In this document: in pieces, positions 42,132-52,503 of the stretch
How positions within the stretch are numbered: position 1 is the stretch's first letter
How the letters are laid out: every line of letters starts with the position of its first letter
DNA from: Promicromonospora iranensis
GTDB taxonomy: Bacteria; Actinomycetota; Actinomycetes; Actinomycetales; Cellulomonadaceae
DNA: 64,000 bases
Reading direction: 5' to 3'
Assembly: GCF_028994805.1 (NCBI RefSeq)
Contig: NZ_JAJQQP010000009.1
Coordinates: forward strand, 153,019-217,018
The notes under the pieces: model-generated
Seen by the model: only the letters and a program-made list of their open reading frames with translations
Database searches by the model: none
Told to the model about the DNA's origin: nothing
Translations under genes and position numbers: made by a program

Positions 42132-43307
42132 GTGACCACCTCGGAGCCCGCCTCCACGCCCGCACCGCCCGCCCCGCAGCGCTCGAAAGGGTTCGTCATC
42201 GGCCGCGTGGCCGGCGCTCCAGTCATCGTCACGCGGTCCTGGTTCCTCGCGGCGTTCATCCTGACGATCCTGTTCGTGCCCAACGTCCAGGCGCTCGCGC
42301 CGGGGCTCGGCGCGGGCGCCTACCTCGTGGCGTTCGCGTTCGTGCTGCTCCTGTTCGGCTCCGTGTTCCTGCACGAGGCCGCGCACGCGCTGGTCGCCCG
42401 GGCGCGCGGCCAGAACGTGACCGAGCTTGCCGTCACGCTCTGGGGCGGCCACACCGCCTACACCGGCGGCCTGGGACGACCGCTGGACGGCTTCCTCGTC
42501 GCCGTCGTCGGGCCCCTGACGAACCTGGCGCTCGCGGCCGGGTTCTGGTTCGCGTACCAGGCATCACCGGTGCTGAACGTGCCGACGCTCCTGCTGTACG
42601 CGGGAGCCCTGTCCAACGCCTTCGTCGGGGCGTTCAACCTGCTCCCCGGGCTGCCGCTCGACGGCGGCCAGATCCTCGAGTCCATCGTCTGGGCCGGCAC
42701 GGGCAAGCGCACCACCGGCACGATCATCGCCGGCTGGGTGGGCCGCGTCGTCGCCGTCGGCGTCCTGGTCTGGGCCCTGGCGGTGCCGTTCGTGCAGGGC
42801 ACCACCCCACGGCTCACCACCGTGCTGTGGTCCGCGCTGATCGGGGCGTTCCTCTGGGCGGGCGCGGGCGCCGCGATCACGAACGGCCTGCGCAGGGAGG
42901 CGATCGACGGGCTCTCCGCCGCGGCGCTCGCCGGCCCCGCCGTCCTCGTGCCGCTCGGCTCCACGGTCGCGGGGGCGCTGAGCGCCCGGGCCGCGGCGGC
43001 GGGCGGCGGGGTGCCGGCGCACTACGTGGTCGTCGTGGGAGGGCACGACGACGCTCCCGTCGCGGTGCTCGACGGCGACGCCGTCGACGCGGTACCGGCG
43101 TCGGCCCGGGAGCTGACCCAGGTCGACGCCGTGGCCGTGCCGTTCGTCCCGGGGTCAGCGGTCCACCCGGAGATGTCGGGCACGGCGCTGCTGACGCACC
43201 TGGCCCAGCGGTCGGGTGGCGCCAGACTGGTCCCGGTGGTCGACGCCGGCCGGGTCACCGGGGTGCTCGACCTCGCCGACGTCGCGCGGGCGGTCCGCGC
43301 GACGTGA
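42132..43307 (+). CDS. Site-2 protease-family metallopeptidase with CBS-like tail
   Basis: A 391-residue polytopic membrane protease of the SpoIVFB/Rip3 type. The zinc motif HEAAH lies in VFLHEAAHALVARARG near residue 80, and the second metal motif NLLPGLPLDGG near 176. The C-terminal domain (about 295-391) resembles a CBS-domain tandem, ending VVDAGRVTGVLDLADVARAV, and may sense nucleotides. Such enzymes cleave transmembrane regulators. The GTG start follows a -10 box at leaderless distance. Confidence 0.92.
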   Translation: MTTSEPASTPAPPAPQRSKGFVIGRVAGAPVIVTRSWFLAAFILTILFVPNVQALAPGLGAGAYLVAFAFVLLLFGSVFLHEAAHALVARARGQNVTELAVTLWGGHTAYTGGLGRPLDGFLVAVVGPLTNLALAAGFWFAYQASPVLNVPTLLLYAGALSNAFVGAFNLLPGLPLDGGQILESIVWAGTGKRTTGTIIAGWVGRVVAVGVLVWALAVPFVQGTTPRLTTVLWSALIGAFLWAGAGAAITNGLRREAIDGLSAAALAGPAVLVPLGSTVAGALSARAAAAGGGVPAHYVVVVGGHDDAPVAVLDGDAVDAVPASARELTQVDAVAVPFVPGSAVHPEMSGTALLTHLAQRSGGARLVPVVDAGRVTGVLDLADVARAVRAT

Positions 43308-43351
43308 CCGACGGCGCCGCCCCGGGGCACGCGGGCGGGGAGCCCAGCGCC

Positions 43352-43357
43352 TAGGAT
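43352..43357 (+). promoter_or_regulatory. -10 box for leaderless trmI mRNA
   Basis: TAGGAT, 8 nt before the trmI GTG. Confidence 0.5.
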
Positions 43358-43365
43358 GGTCCGTC

Positions 43366-44379
43366 GTGACCACACCCACCGATACCCCGACCGCCACTGG
43401 CGCCGAACTGCGCCGAGGCCCGTTCCGCGTGGGCGACAAGGTCCAGCTCACCGACCCCAAGGGTCGCCTGCACACCATCACGCTGCAGCCTGGCGGGACC
43501 TTCCACACGCACAAGGGCTACTTCAAGCACGAGCAGATCATCGGGCAGCCCGAGGGCTCGGTGGTCGTCAACACCGCGGAGATCGAGTACCTCGCCCTGC
43601 GCCCGCTGCTGGCCGACTACGTCCTGTCGATGCCCCGCGGCGCAGCCGTCGTGTACCCGAAGGACGCCGCGCAGATCGTCGCCATGGCCGACATCTACCC
43701 GGGTGCACGCGTGGTCGAGGCCGGTGTCGGCTCCGGTGCGCTGACGATGTCGCTGCTGCGCGCCGTCGGCGACGCCGGCCACGTGCACTCGATCGAGCGG
43801 CGCGAGGACTTCGCGGCCATCGCCCAGGGCAACGTCGAGACGTTCTTCGGTGGGCCGCACCCGGCGTGGGAGCTCTCGGTCGGTGACCTCTCCGACGTGC
43901 TGCCCGAGGTCGCGGAGCCGGGCACCGTCGACCGCGTCGTCCTGGACATGCTCGCCCCCTGGGAAAACGTCGACGCGGTCGCCTCGGCGCTCGCCCCCGG
44001 CGGGGTGCTCGTCTGCTACGTGGCCACCACCACCCAACTTTCGCGCACAGCAGAAGACCTGCGTGCGGACGGCCGGTTCACCGAGCCGGCGGCCTTCGAG
44101 ACGATGATCCGCGGGTGGCACCTCGAGGGTCTGTCCGTACGTCCCGAGCACCGGATGATCGGTCACACGGGCTTTCTCATCATCGCCCGCCGGATGGCCG
44201 ACGGTGTCGTCGCGCCCGAGCGGAAACGGCGTCCTGCCAAGGGTGCGTACCCCGTGACGCCCGAGGCGGAGTGGACGCCGGAGGAGCTCGGGGAGCGCGC
44301 GGTGTCGGACAAGAAGGTCCGAAAGGTGCGACGTGACCTGGGCGTTGCGCCCGCGGACACGAACGCCCCGCCTGCGTGA
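43366..44379 (+). CDS. trmI: tRNA (adenine-58-N1) methyltransferase TrmI
   Basis: A 337-residue SAM-dependent enzyme placing m1A58 in tRNA. The N-terminal beta-domain covers residues 15-90. The Rossmann motif I is VVEAGVGSGALTMSLLRAVG near 114, followed by the acidic IERREDF. The late ATTTQLSRTAEDL and RPEHRMIGHTGFLIIARR are TrmI-like. In actinobacteria trmI typically precedes the mpa/ARC proteasome gene, as it does here. It has a basic C-terminal extension of about 55 residues. Confidence 0.95.
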   Translation: MTTPTDTPTATGAELRRGPFRVGDKVQLTDPKGRLHTITLQPGGTFHTHKGYFKHEQIIGQPEGSVVVNTAEIEYLALRPLLADYVLSMPRGAAVVYPKDAAQIVAMADIYPGARVVEAGVGSGALTMSLLRAVGDAGHVHSIERREDFAAIAQGNVETFFGGPHPAWELSVGDLSDVLPEVAEPGTVDRVVLDMLAPWENVDAVASALAPGGVLVCYVATTTQLSRTAEDLRADGRFTEPAAFETMIRGWHLEGLSVRPEHRMIGHTGFLIIARRMADGVVAPERKRRPAKGAYPVTPEAEWTPEELGERAVSDKKVRKVRRDLGVAPADTNAPPA

Positions 44380-44520
44380 ACGGGCTGTAACGATCGAGCA
44401 CCCCGGACGTCTCAAACGGGTGTTCTTACTCCCGGTGTGTCAGTGACTGTGCTTAGAGTGCTGTTCTCGGAGGCGTTTGCGTCATATGGTCGCCTCCCGG
44501 GCCCTACGAGAGGGGATGTC

Positions 44521-46182
44521 ATGACCGAGAACACGTCAGGATACAACCATCCCGAGCACGAGTCTTTGCCAAACCGCGACTACGAGCGCCAGATTGCCCT
44601 CCTCTCAGCCAAGAACGAGCGCCTGGCGGAGGCTCTCCGTGCGGCGCGCGACCAGATCGTCGAGCTGAAGAAACAGCTCGACGATCTTGCCAAGCCGCCG
44701 GGCACGTACGCCGTGTTCCTGGGCGCGCACACGGACGGCTCGGTGGACATCTCGTCCGCCGGCCGCAAGATGCACGTCTCCGCCAGCCCCAGCCTGGACG
44801 TCACGCGGCTGAGCCCTGGCCAGGAGGTCAAGCTCAACGAGGCCATGACGGTCGTCGGGGCCGGCGAGTACGAGACCACCGGCGAGCTCGTGACCGTCAA
44901 GGAGATGCTCGGGGGCGACCGGGTGCTCGTCGTGGGCCGCGCGGACGAGGAGCGCGTGGTGCGCCTCGCCGGCTCGGTGATGGACGCGCCGCTCCGCGTC
45001 GGTGACTCGCTCACCGTCGACACCCGCAGCGGGTTCGTCTTCGAGGTCGTGCCGAAGTCCGAGGTCGAAGAGCTGGTCCTCGAAGAGGTCCCGGACATCG
45101 AGTACGAGGACATCGGTGGCCTCGGTCAGCAGATCGAGGCGATCCGGGACGCGGTCGAGCTGCCGTTCGCCCACCCCGACCTGTTCCGGGAGCACGGTCT
45201 GCGCCCGCCCAAGGGCGTGCTCCTGTATGGTCCGCCCGGATGTGGCAAGACGCTCATCGCCAAGGCGGTGGCCCACTCCCTCGCCGGGATGGTCGCTCGC
45301 GCTCACGGGGGCAACCCGGAGGTGAAGAGCTACTTCCTCAACGTCAAGGGCCCGGAGCTGCTCAACAAGTACGTGGGCGAGACCGAACGGCACATCCGCC
45401 TGATCTTCGCCCGTGCCCGGGAGAAGGCCAGCCAGGGTATGCCCGTCGTCGTCTTCTTCGACGAGATGGAGTCGCTGTTCCGCACCCGCGGCACCGGCCT
45501 CTCGTCGGACGTGGAGACGACCATCGTGCCTCAGCTCCTTGCCGAGATCGACGGCGTGGAGCGGCTCGACAACGTCATCGTCATCGGCGCGTCCAACCGC
45601 GAGGACATGATCGACCCGGCCATCCTGCGCCCGGGACGTCTCGACGTGAAGATCAAGATCGAGCGGCCCGACGCCGAGGGCGCCAAGGAGATCTTCGGCA
45701 AGTACCTCACCAAGGAGCTGCCGATCCACGCGGACGACGTGGCGGAGTACGGCGGCAACATCGCCTCGGCCCTCGACGGCATGATCACGTCGGTCGTGGA
45801 GCGGATGTACTCGGAGGACGAGGAGAACCAGTTCCTGGAGGTCACCTACGCCTCCGGCGACAAGGAGACCCTCTTCTTCAAGGACTTCAACTCGGGCGCC
45901 ATGATCCAGAACGTGGTGGACCGGGCCAAGAAGAACGCCATCAAGGACTTCCTGGCCACCGGCCAGAAGGGCATCCGCGTCGAGCACCTGCTGACCGCGT
46001 GCGTCGACGAGTTCAAGGAGAACGAGGACCTCCCGAACACGACCAACCCCGACGACTGGGCGCGCATCAGCGGCAAGAAGGGCGAGCGCATCGTCTTCAT
46101 CCGCACCATCGTCCAGAAGAAGGGCGAGGGCGCCACGCCGCGCACCATCGACACCGTCCAGAACACCGGTCAGTACCTCTGA
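44521..46182 (+). CDS. mpa: Proteasomal ATPase Mpa/ARC
   Basis: A 553-residue AAA ATPase that unfolds Pup-tagged proteins and feeds them to the 20S proteasome. An N-terminal coiled coil (about 20-62, [20 protein letters not shown]) binds Pup. Two OB domains (about 65-200) form the entry ring. Walker A is [13 protein letters not shown] near 237 and Walker [13 protein letters not shown] near 310. The C-terminus ends GQYL, the Tyr-containing tail that docks on the proteasome alpha ring. It sits 140 bp after trmI; a strong terminator follows, so dop has its own promoter. Confidence 0.97.
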   Translation: MTENTSGYNHPEHESLPNRDYERQIALLSAKNERLAEALRAARDQIVELKKQLDDLAKPPGTYAVFLGAHTDGSVDISSAGRKMHVSASPSLDVTRLSPGQEVKLNEAMTVVGAGEYETTGELVTVKEMLGGDRVLVVGRADEERVVRLAGSVMDAPLRVGDSLTVDTRSGFVFEVVPKSEVEELVLEEVPDIEYEDIGGLGQQIEAIRDAVELPFAHPDLFREHGLRPPKGVLLYGPPGCGKTLIAKAVAHSLAGMVARAHGGNPEVKSYFLNVKGPELLNKYVGETERHIRLIFARAREKASQGMPVVVFFDEMESLFRTRGTGLSSDVETTIVPQLLAEIDGVERLDNVIVIGASNREDMIDPAILRPGRLDVKIKIERPDAEGAKEIFGKYLTKELPIHADDVAEYGGNIASALDGMITSVVERMYSEDEENQFLEVTYASGDKETLFFKDFNSGAMIQNVVDRAKKNAIKDFLATGQKGIRVEHLLTACVDEFKENEDLPNTTNPDDWARISGKKGERIVFIRTIVQKKGEGATPRTIDTVQNTGQYL

Positions 46183-46192
46183 CAGCCATGGA

Positions 46193-46232
46193 GCAGGGTC
46201 CGCGTCCGTCGTCCGGCGGGCGCGGACCCTGC
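46193..46232 (+). terminator. Terminator after mpa
   Basis: A perfect 12-bp stem (gcagggtccgcg and complement) with a 16-nt loop, 10 bp beyond the mpa stop. Confidence 0.75.
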
Positions 46233-46256
46233 CTCACCAACGGGACTACTCCGGCA

Positions 46257-46262
46257 TAGGGT
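46257..46262 (+). promoter_or_regulatory. -10 box for leaderless dop mRNA
   Basis: TAGGGT exactly 7 nt before the GTG at 46270, which decides between three clustered GTG codons. Confidence 0.5.
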
Positions 46263-46269
46263 GGTGAAC

Positions 46270-47949
46270 GTGAGCGTGCGTCGTGTGATGGGCATAGAGA
46301 CCGAGTACGGGGTCCTGCAACCAGGTCGCCCCCTGGCCAACCCCATGCTGCTGTCGAGCCAGGTGGTGACGACCTACCGGGCGATCTCCACCCGTTCCGA
46401 GGGGACGGGTGGCAAGGCTCGCTGGGACTACGACGACGAGGACCCGCTGCAGGACGCGCGGGGCTTCCACCTCGACCGCGCCTCGGCGCAGCCCTCGATG
46501 CTGACCGACGACCCGGCGCGGCCCGCGCCGTCGGGCCCCGTCACCGGTCAGGTCCCCGTGGTGGAGCCCGGCCTGCCCGGCCGTGGCCGACGCCGGTCGG
46601 CCCCGACCCAGGAGGTCGAGCGGCCCGCCACCGACGAGTACGACGACCCGAGCGCTGCGAACGTCATCCTCACCAACGGCGCGCGGCTGTACGTGGACCA
46701 CGCCCACCCCGAGTACTCCTCGCCCGAGGTCATGTCACCCGAGGACATCGTCCGCTGGGACGTCGCCGGCGAGCGGGTCATGCTCGCCGCCCTGAGGGAG
46801 CTGGCAGGCTTCCCCGGTAGCGAGGTGGTCCTCTACAAGAACAACGTGGACGGCAAGGGCGCCAGCTACGGCACGCACGAGAACTACCTCGTGGACCGGT
46901 CGCTGCCCTTCACCACGCTCGCGGAGCTCATCACGTCGTTCCTCGTCACCCGCCAGGTGTTCACGGGCTCCGGGCGCGTCGGCCTGGGGGCGACGAGCGG
47001 TACCGCGGGCTACCAGATCTCCCAGCGCGCCGACTACATCGAGGCCGAGATCGGCCTGGAGACGACGCTGCGCCGGCCCATCGTCAACACTCGCGACGAG
47101 CCGCACGCCGACCGGCAGCGGTGGCGTCGCCTGCACCTCATCCTCGGGGACGCCAACCTGATGGAGGTGCCCACCTACCTGAAGACGGGCACGACGTCGC
47201 TGGTGCTGTGGGTGCTGGAGCACCTCGACGAGCTGGCCGAGGCCGGCGTGGAGGCCCGTGCCGAGCTCGAGGCGCTCCGGCTGGCCAGTCCGGTGAGCGA
47301 CGTGCAGAAGGTCTCGCGCGACCTCGCGCTGACCGCGCGGCTCGACCTGGCGGACGGCAGGACCATGACGGCGCTGGAGGTGCAGGGTGAGGTCGCCGAC
47401 GTCGTGCGACGGTCCCTGAAGGTGCTCGGCACCGACGCGGAGTCGGACGCCGTGCTCGACCGCTGGACGTCCGTCCTCGAACGCCTCGGCACCGACCCGG
47501 GCTCCTGCGCGCGCGAGGTGGAGTGGATCGCCAAGATGCGGCTCCTGGACCGCCTGCGCTCGCGGGACGGGCTGGAGTGGGACCACCCCCGGCTGCACGC
47601 GATGGACCTGCAGTGGTCCGACGTGCGTCCCGAGCGAGGCATCTACCACCGGCTGCTCGCCAAGGGTGCGGTGGACCGCATCGTCGACGAGGAGAGCGTC
47701 GCACGAGCCGTGCAGCACCCGCCGACAGACACGCGCGCCTACTTCCGGGGCGAGGTGATGGCCCGCTACGGGAGCCAGATCTCGGCGGCGAGCTGGGACT
47801 CCGTCATCTTCGACGTCGACGGGTCCCAGGCGTTGCAGCGCGTGCCGATGCTCGACCCGACCCGGGGCACACGCCACCACATCGGTGCGCTGCTCGACGC
47901 GAGCCCCGACGCCGCGGCCCTGCTCGCGGGACTCTCCGGAAGAAGGTGA
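46270..47949 (+). CDS. dop: Pup deamidase/depupylase Dop, with long insertion
   Basis: A 559-residue glutamine-synthetase-fold enzyme that deamidates Pup's C-terminal Gln and removes Pup from substrates. The opening RRVMGIETEYG, catalytic Asp in LYVDHAHPEYSSPE (residue 143) and HENYLVDR are diagnostic. The catalytic Asp is near residue 94 in the M. tuberculosis protein, so about 49 extra residues lie in between; they map to about residues 80-126, a Pro/Arg-rich stretch in the Dop-loop region. This exceeds the usual length of about 500. The GTG at 46270 is chosen from the -10 box. Confidence 0.95.
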   Translation: MSVRRVMGIETEYGVLQPGRPLANPMLLSSQVVTTYRAISTRSEGTGGKARWDYDDEDPLQDARGFHLDRASAQPSMLTDDPARPAPSGPVTGQVPVVEPGLPGRGRRRSAPTQEVERPATDEYDDPSAANVILTNGARLYVDHAHPEYSSPEVMSPEDIVRWDVAGERVMLAALRELAGFPGSEVVLYKNNVDGKGASYGTHENYLVDRSLPFTTLAELITSFLVTRQVFTGSGRVGLGATSGTAGYQISQRADYIEAEIGLETTLRRPIVNTRDEPHADRQRWRRLHLILGDANLMEVPTYLKTGTTSLVLWVLEHLDELAEAGVEARAELEALRLASPVSDVQKVSRDLALTARLDLADGRTMTALEVQGEVADVVRRSLKVLGTDAESDAVLDRWTSVLERLGTDPGSCAREVEWIAKMRLLDRLRSRDGLEWDHPRLHAMDLQWSDVRPERGIYHRLLAKGAVDRIVDEESVARAVQHPPTDTRAYFRGEVMARYGSQISAASWDSVIFDVDGSQALQRVPMLDPTRGTRHHIGALLDASPDAAALLAGLSGRR

Positions 47950-48045
47950 CCGGGGATGTCAGTGTCACCGCCTAGGGTCAATACCTGAGGTCAGGGCCTA
48001 GGCTTCGAGACCAGCACTACGTCAGAGAATCACCAGGAGGCGATC

Positions 48046-48243
48046 ATGGCCGGTCAGGAAAGAATCAACCCGTCACAAGAGGACCGCACTCCCGACGACG
48101 ACGCGGAGACCCCGGCGCCCGCCGCGGCGGCGGCGCAGAAGGACGACGACGAGGTCGACGCCCTGCTCGAGGAGATCGACGACGTGCTGGAGACCAACGC
48201 CGAGTCGTTCGTTCGTGGATTCGTCCAGAAGGGTGGGCAGTGA
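48046..48243 (+). CDS. pup: Prokaryotic ubiquitin-like protein Pup
   Basis: A 65-residue, disordered acidic tag protein. It ends in [11 protein letters not shown], the Gly-Gly-Gln C-terminus deamidated by Dop before PafA ligation. The helical [18 protein letters not shown] segment binds Mpa. GGAGG precedes the ATG. Its stop overlaps the prcB start by 4 bp. The upstream space has TAGGGT-like -10 boxes. Confidence 0.98.
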   Translation: MAGQERINPSQEDRTPDDDAETPAPAAAAAQKDDDEVDALLEEIDDVLETNAESFVRGFVQKGGQ

Positions 48244-49079
48244 CCCTGAGCGCAGACCGCACCACAGGACGACTCCCGGACGCCTTCCTGCGTCCGGGAT
48301 CGTCGTCCTTCGTGGACTTCCTGGCCGAGCATGCCCCCGACCGCCTGCCCGGTAACCGAGTCATGCCGGCGGGCGTGACCGACCCGGCGACCTTGTCCCC
48401 GCACGCCACCACGATCGTGGCGCTCACCTTCGACGGTGGCGTCCTGCTGGCGGGCGACCGCCGCGCCACCGCCGGGCCGATGATCGCCAGCCGCAGCATC
48501 GAGAAGGTGTTCCCGGCCGACGAGTACTCGGCGGTGGGCATCGCCGGTTCCGCCGGTATCGGTCTGGAGCTAGTGCGGCTCTTCCAGCTCGAGCTCGAGC
48601 ACTACGAGAAGATCGAGGGATCGCTGCTCTCGCTCACGGGCAAGGCGAACCGCCTGGCCACGATGCTGCGCGCCAACCTGCCCATGGCGATGCAGGGGCT
48701 GGCCGTCGTGCCGCTGTTCGCGGGCTACGACCTGGACAAGGACACCGGCCGCATCTTCAGCTACGACGCGACCGGTGGCCGCTACGAGGAGCACGAGCAC
48801 CACGGCGTGGGCTCGGGATCCCTCTTCGCCAGGGGCTCCCTGAAGAAGCTGTGGCGGCGCGGCATGGACGCGGACGCCGCGGTCCAGGTGGCGGTCGAGG
48901 CGCTCTACGACGCCGCGGACGACGACTCGGCGACGGGCGGCCCTGACACCGTGCGCGGGATCTTCCCCGTGGTCGCGACGGTGTCCGTGGACGGCTATCA
49001 GCGCATCGAGGACGCGGAGATCTCCCGCGTTGCGGAGCAGATCGTGGCGCAGCGTCGAGAGAGGGGGCACCTCGCATGA
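48240..49079 (+). CDS. prcB: Proteasome beta subunit PrcB
   Basis: A 279-residue Ntn hydrolase forming the catalytic rings of the 20S proteasome. The propeptide (56 residues) is removed before Thr57 in [10 protein letters not shown], giving the N-terminal threonine nucleophile. The GSAG turn and Asp/Lys residues (DRRATAG, SIEKVF) of the active site follow. The GTG start overlaps the pup stop as GTGA; its stop overlaps prcA as ATGA. Confidence 0.97.
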   Translation: MTLSADRTTGRLPDAFLRPGSSSFVDFLAEHAPDRLPGNRVMPAGVTDPATLSPHATTIVALTFDGGVLLAGDRRATAGPMIASRSIEKVFPADEYSAVGIAGSAGIGLELVRLFQLELEHYEKIEGSLLSLTGKANRLATMLRANLPMAMQGLAVVPLFAGYDLDKDTGRIFSYDATGGRYEEHEHHGVGSGSLFARGSLKKLWRRGMDADAAVQVAVEALYDAADDDSATGGPDTVRGIFPVVATVSVDGYQRIEDAEISRVAEQIVAQRRERGHLA

Positions 49080-50035
49080 ACATGCCGTTCTACGTCTCGC
49101 CCGAGCAGCTGATGAAGGACCGGGCGGACTTCGCCCGCAAGGGCATCGCCCGCGGCCGGTCCGTGGTGGTGCTGGCCTACGACGGCGGTATCGCGTTCGC
49201 GACGGAGAACCCGTCGCGTGCGCTGCACAAGATCTCGGAGATCTACGACCGCATCGCCTTCGCGGCCGTCGGCAAGTACAACGAGTTCGAGAACCTGCGC
49301 GTGGCCGGCGTGCGGTACGCCGACATGCGCGGCTACTCCTACGACCGGTCGGACGTGACGGCCCGGGGCCTGGCGAACGCGTACGCGCAGACGCTCGGCA
49401 CGGTGTTCATCACCGAGTCGAAGCCGCTCGAGGTGGAGATCGTCGTCGCCGAGGTCGGCGCGACGCCGGAGGACGACCAGATCTACCGGCTCACGTACGA
49501 CGGCACGGTGGCGGACGAGCACGGCTTCGTCGTCATGGGCGGCCAGGCCGAGCAGCTGGGCCGGAAGGTCAAGGACGGCTGGCGCGAGAACATGTCGCTC
49601 GGCGAGGCGCTGCGGCTCGCCGTGGCCGCACTCGGCTCGGGCGAGGGCTCCTCGTCACGCACCATCGAGGCGGCGCAGCTCGAGGTCGCGGTCCTGGAGC
49701 GGGGCCGGCCTCGGCGGTCGTTCCGGCGCCTTGCCCGGCCGGTCCTGGCCGACCTGCTCGCGGACGGTGCGGAGGCGTCCTCGGGCGAGGCGACGGGGGA
49801 CGACCTCCCGCCGGTGGACGCCCTCCCCGTCGGCACCGCTACGCCGGGCACCTCGACGGCGGACACGGTTCCGCCGGACCCGACCGACTCCGCCGCCGGC
49901 TCCGGCGACACCGCCACCACCGGCCCTGATGCGTCGGACGCCGGGCCGGAGGGCCCGACCGACGCATCCCCGACCGAGGAGAAGCCGGACGAGCGACCGG
50001 AGGCACCCGGCAGCACGCCCGACACCGAGCGATAG
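49076..50035 (+). CDS. prcA: Proteasome alpha subunit PrcA, with acidic tail
   Basis: A 319-residue alpha-ring subunit gating the 20S proteasome. The start [27 protein letters not shown] is the gate-forming N-terminus. The body ends near residue 245. The last 75 residues are a Pro/Thr/Asp/Glu-rich disordered tail, longer than in M. tuberculosis (248 residues), and may cover the Mpa docking face. Overlaps prcB by 4 bp. Confidence 0.96.
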   Translation: MNMPFYVSPEQLMKDRADFARKGIARGRSVVVLAYDGGIAFATENPSRALHKISEIYDRIAFAAVGKYNEFENLRVAGVRYADMRGYSYDRSDVTARGLANAYAQTLGTVFITESKPLEVEIVVAEVGATPEDDQIYRLTYDGTVADEHGFVVMGGQAEQLGRKVKDGWRENMSLGEALRLAVAALGSGEGSSSRTIEAAQLEVAVLERGRPRRSFRRLARPVLADLLADGAEASSGEATGDDLPPVDALPVGTATPGTSTADTVPPDPTDSAAGSGDTATTGPDASDAGPEGPTDASPTEEKPDERPEAPGSTPDTER

Positions 50036-50067
50036 CAGCACGTTCCGCGAACAGGGAGGGGAAGTCC

Positions 50068-51429
50068 ATGGACCGCAGGATCTTCGGTCTCGAGACCGAA
50101 TACGGCGTGACGTGCGCGGCCGACGACGGGCGTGGCCTGTCGGCTGACGAGGTCGCCCGCTACCTGTTCCGGAAGGTGGTGGCGTGGGGCCGTTCCTCGA
50201 ACGTCTTCCTGAGGAACGGCTCCCGCCTCTATCTCGACGTCGGATCCCACCCCGAGTACGCGACGGCGGAGTGCGACGACGTGCGCCAGCTCGTCTCGTA
50301 CGACCGGGGCGGCGAACGGATCCTGGAAGGCCTGGTCGCGGACGCGCAGCAGCGCCTGGAGCACGAGGAGCTCCCCGGCAAGATCCACCTGTTCAAGAAC
50401 AACACGGACTCGGCGGGCAACTCCTACGGGTGCCACGAGAACTACCTGGTGCGGCGGTCCGGCGACTTCTCACGGCTGTCGGACGTGCTGGTGCCGTTCC
50501 TCATCACGCGCCAGATCCTCGTCGGGGCGGGCAAGGTGCTCTCGACGCCGCGCGGCGCGGTGTTCTGCCTCTCGCAGCGTGCCGACCACATCTGGGAGGC
50601 CGTCTCCAGCGCGACCACGCGGTCGCGCCCGATCATCAACACGCGCGACGAGCCGCACGCTGACGCCGAGCTGTACCGCCGGCTCCATGTCATCGTCGGC
50701 GACTCCTCGATGGCCGAGCCCACCACGATGCTCAAGGTGGGATCGACCGATCTCGTGCTGCGCCTGGTCGAGGCGGGGGTGCCGATGCGGGACCTCACGC
50801 TGGAGAACCCGATCCGAGCCATCCGGGAGATCAGCCACGACCGCACGGGCAAGCACGCCGTGACCCTGGCCAACGGGCGGACCATGACGGCCGTCGAGAT
50901 CCAGTCGGAGTACTACGAGCGCGCTCGTGAGCTCGTGGAGGCCAACCTCGAGGTCACGCCGGTGGTCAAGCAGGTGCTCGACCTGTGGGAGCGAGGGCTG
51001 CGCGCGCTGGAGGTGGAGGACCTGTCGCTCGTGGACCGCGAGCTGGACTGGGCCATCAAGCTCAAGCTCATCCGGCGGTACCAGGAGAAGCACGGCATGG
51101 GCCTCGACGACCCGCGCATCGCACGGCTCGACCTGGCCTACCACGACATCTCCCGCACCGAAGGTCTGTACAACCTGCTCGCGGCCCGTGGCATGGTCGA
51201 GCGGGTCACGACCGACCTCGAGGTCTTCGAGTCCACGGCGCTGCCACCACAGACCACCCGGGCCAAGCTGCGCGGCGACTTCGTCCGGGCGGCCCAGGAG
51301 GCGCGGCGGGACTACACGGTGGACTGGGTGCACCTCAAGCTGAACGACCAGGCCCAGCGCACCGTGCTGTGCAAGGACCCGTTCAAGAGTGTCGACGACC
51401 GGGTGGAGCGCCTGATCGAGAGCATGTGA
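50068..51429 (+). CDS. pafA: Pup ligase PafA
   Basis: A 453-residue carboxylate-amine ligase that joins deamidated Pup to substrate lysines with ATP. It opens with [12 protein letters not shown]. The catalytic Asp lies in [14 protein letters not shown] near residue 57, and [10 protein letters not shown] follows. Overall it resembles Dop but lacks the long insertion. It lies 32 bp after prcA, with GGGAGGGG before the ATG, so it is in the pup operon. Confidence 0.97.
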   Translation: MDRRIFGLETEYGVTCAADDGRGLSADEVARYLFRKVVAWGRSSNVFLRNGSRLYLDVGSHPEYATAECDDVRQLVSYDRGGERILEGLVADAQQRLEHEELPGKIHLFKNNTDSAGNSYGCHENYLVRRSGDFSRLSDVLVPFLITRQILVGAGKVLSTPRGAVFCLSQRADHIWEAVSSATTRSRPIINTRDEPHADAELYRRLHVIVGDSSMAEPTTMLKVGSTDLVLRLVEAGVPMRDLTLENPIRAIREISHDRTGKHAVTLANGRTMTAVEIQSEYYERARELVEANLEVTPVVKQVLDLWERGLRALEVEDLSLVDRELDWAIKLKLIRRYQEKHGMGLDDPRIARLDLAYHDISRTEGLYNLLAARGMVERVTTDLEVFESTALPPQTTRAKLRGDFVRAAQEARRDYTVDWVHLKLNDQAQRTVLCKDPFKSVDDRVERLIESM

Positions 51430-51441
51430 GCAGGGGCGAGC

Positions 51442-51477
51442 GCCCCGGGACCGGTCACGGGGCCGGTTTCCCGGGGC
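51442..51477 (+). terminator. Terminator after pafA
   Basis: A 9-bp GC-rich stem (gccccggga and complement) with inner CCGG pairing, ending the pup-prcBA-pafA operon. Confidence 0.65.
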
Positions 51478-51549
51478 CTCCTTGTGGGCAGGGTCTCGTA
51501 CCGGGGACGCGGTGCCGGGAGCATCGTCGCGTCGTGGGAGAATCTGCTG

Positions 51550-52503
51550 GTGAGTTCCTGGGTACGTGTCGTCGTCGGCGCGCTGGCAGCGGCGACGGTG
51601 GCCGTGACCGCCGCGTGCGCGCCCGCGTCGCTGCCGGTGGACGTCGGCCCGGCGCCGACGTCGTCGGCCTCGCAGGCTCCGCTACAGGTCAAAGGGACGA
51701 GTGGCGCGCCGCCCACGCTCGAGTACGAGCAGCCGTTCGCCGTGGTCGAGCCCGGCTCGCGCACGGTCTGGCCCGGCACGGGGGACGTGCTGGAGCGCGA
51801 CGACCCGGTGCTCCTGAACCTCTACGCGCAGGACGGCCGGGACGGCTCGGAGCTGCAGAACACCTTCCGCACGGCGCCGGTGGCGTACGCGATGACCGAG
51901 CGGTCGCTCGGCAACCACCTCTTCGAGGCGCTCGAGGGCAAGCGCGTCGGCACGCGGCTCCTGCTCATGGAGGAGCAGGACGGCGTCCCGGTACTGCTCG
52001 TGGCGGACGTCCTGCCGGCTCGTGCGTCGGGCGTCGAGGCGGCCGCACCGGGCAAGAACCTGCCACAGGTGCGCCTCGACGAGCTCGGCGCCCCGACCGT
52101 ACGTGTCCCGCGCGGCGTCGAGCCGCCGTCGGAGCTGGTGGTGCACCCGCTGATCCGAGGGTCGGGGCATCAGGTGCGCGCCGGCCAGATCGTCACCGTG
52201 GAGTTCACCGCCGTGCGCTGGAGCGACGGTGGGGTGGTCGACACGACGTGGACCGAGGGCACGCCGCCGCAGTCCGCGGAGATCGGGATCGGCAGACTGG
52301 TCGAGGGCTGGGACCAGGGACTGCTGGAACAGACCGTCGGTTCCCAGGTCATGCTGGTGGTACCGCCGCAGGACGGCCACGCCAACACCACGAGCCGGCT
52401 CGCCGGCGAGACGCTGGTGTACGTGGTCGACATCCTCGATGCGCACAGCGCCGATCCGCACCCTGCGGGTGCCGAGGAAGAACCCGAGAAGAAGGAGGGC
52501 TGA
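51550..52503 (+). CDS. FKBP-type peptidyl-prolyl isomerase lipoprotein
   Basis: A 317-residue exported isomerase. The signal region [17 protein letters not shown] ends in a lipobox with the lipidated Cys at about residue 22. A degenerate FKBP-like unit covers about 55-160, and a clearer FKBP domain 210-300 ([38 protein letters not shown]). It assists folding of secreted proteins. I chose the GTG at 51550, which puts the lipobox at usual distance. Its stop overlaps hisF by one base, an unusual pairing. Confidence 0.88.
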   Translation: MSSWVRVVVGALAAATVAVTAACAPASLPVDVGPAPTSSASQAPLQVKGTSGAPPTLEYEQPFAVVEPGSRTVWPGTGDVLERDDPVLLNLYAQDGRDGSELQNTFRTAPVAYAMTERSLGNHLFEALEGKRVGTRLLLMEEQDGVPVLLVADVLPARASGVEAAAPGKNLPQVRLDELGAPTVRVPRGVEPPSELVVHPLIRGSGHQVRAGQIVTVEFTAVRWSDGGVVDTTWTEGTPPQSAEIGIGRLVEGWDQGLLEQTVGSQVMLVVPPQDGHANTTSRLAGETLVYVVDILDAHSADPHPAGAEEEPEKKEG

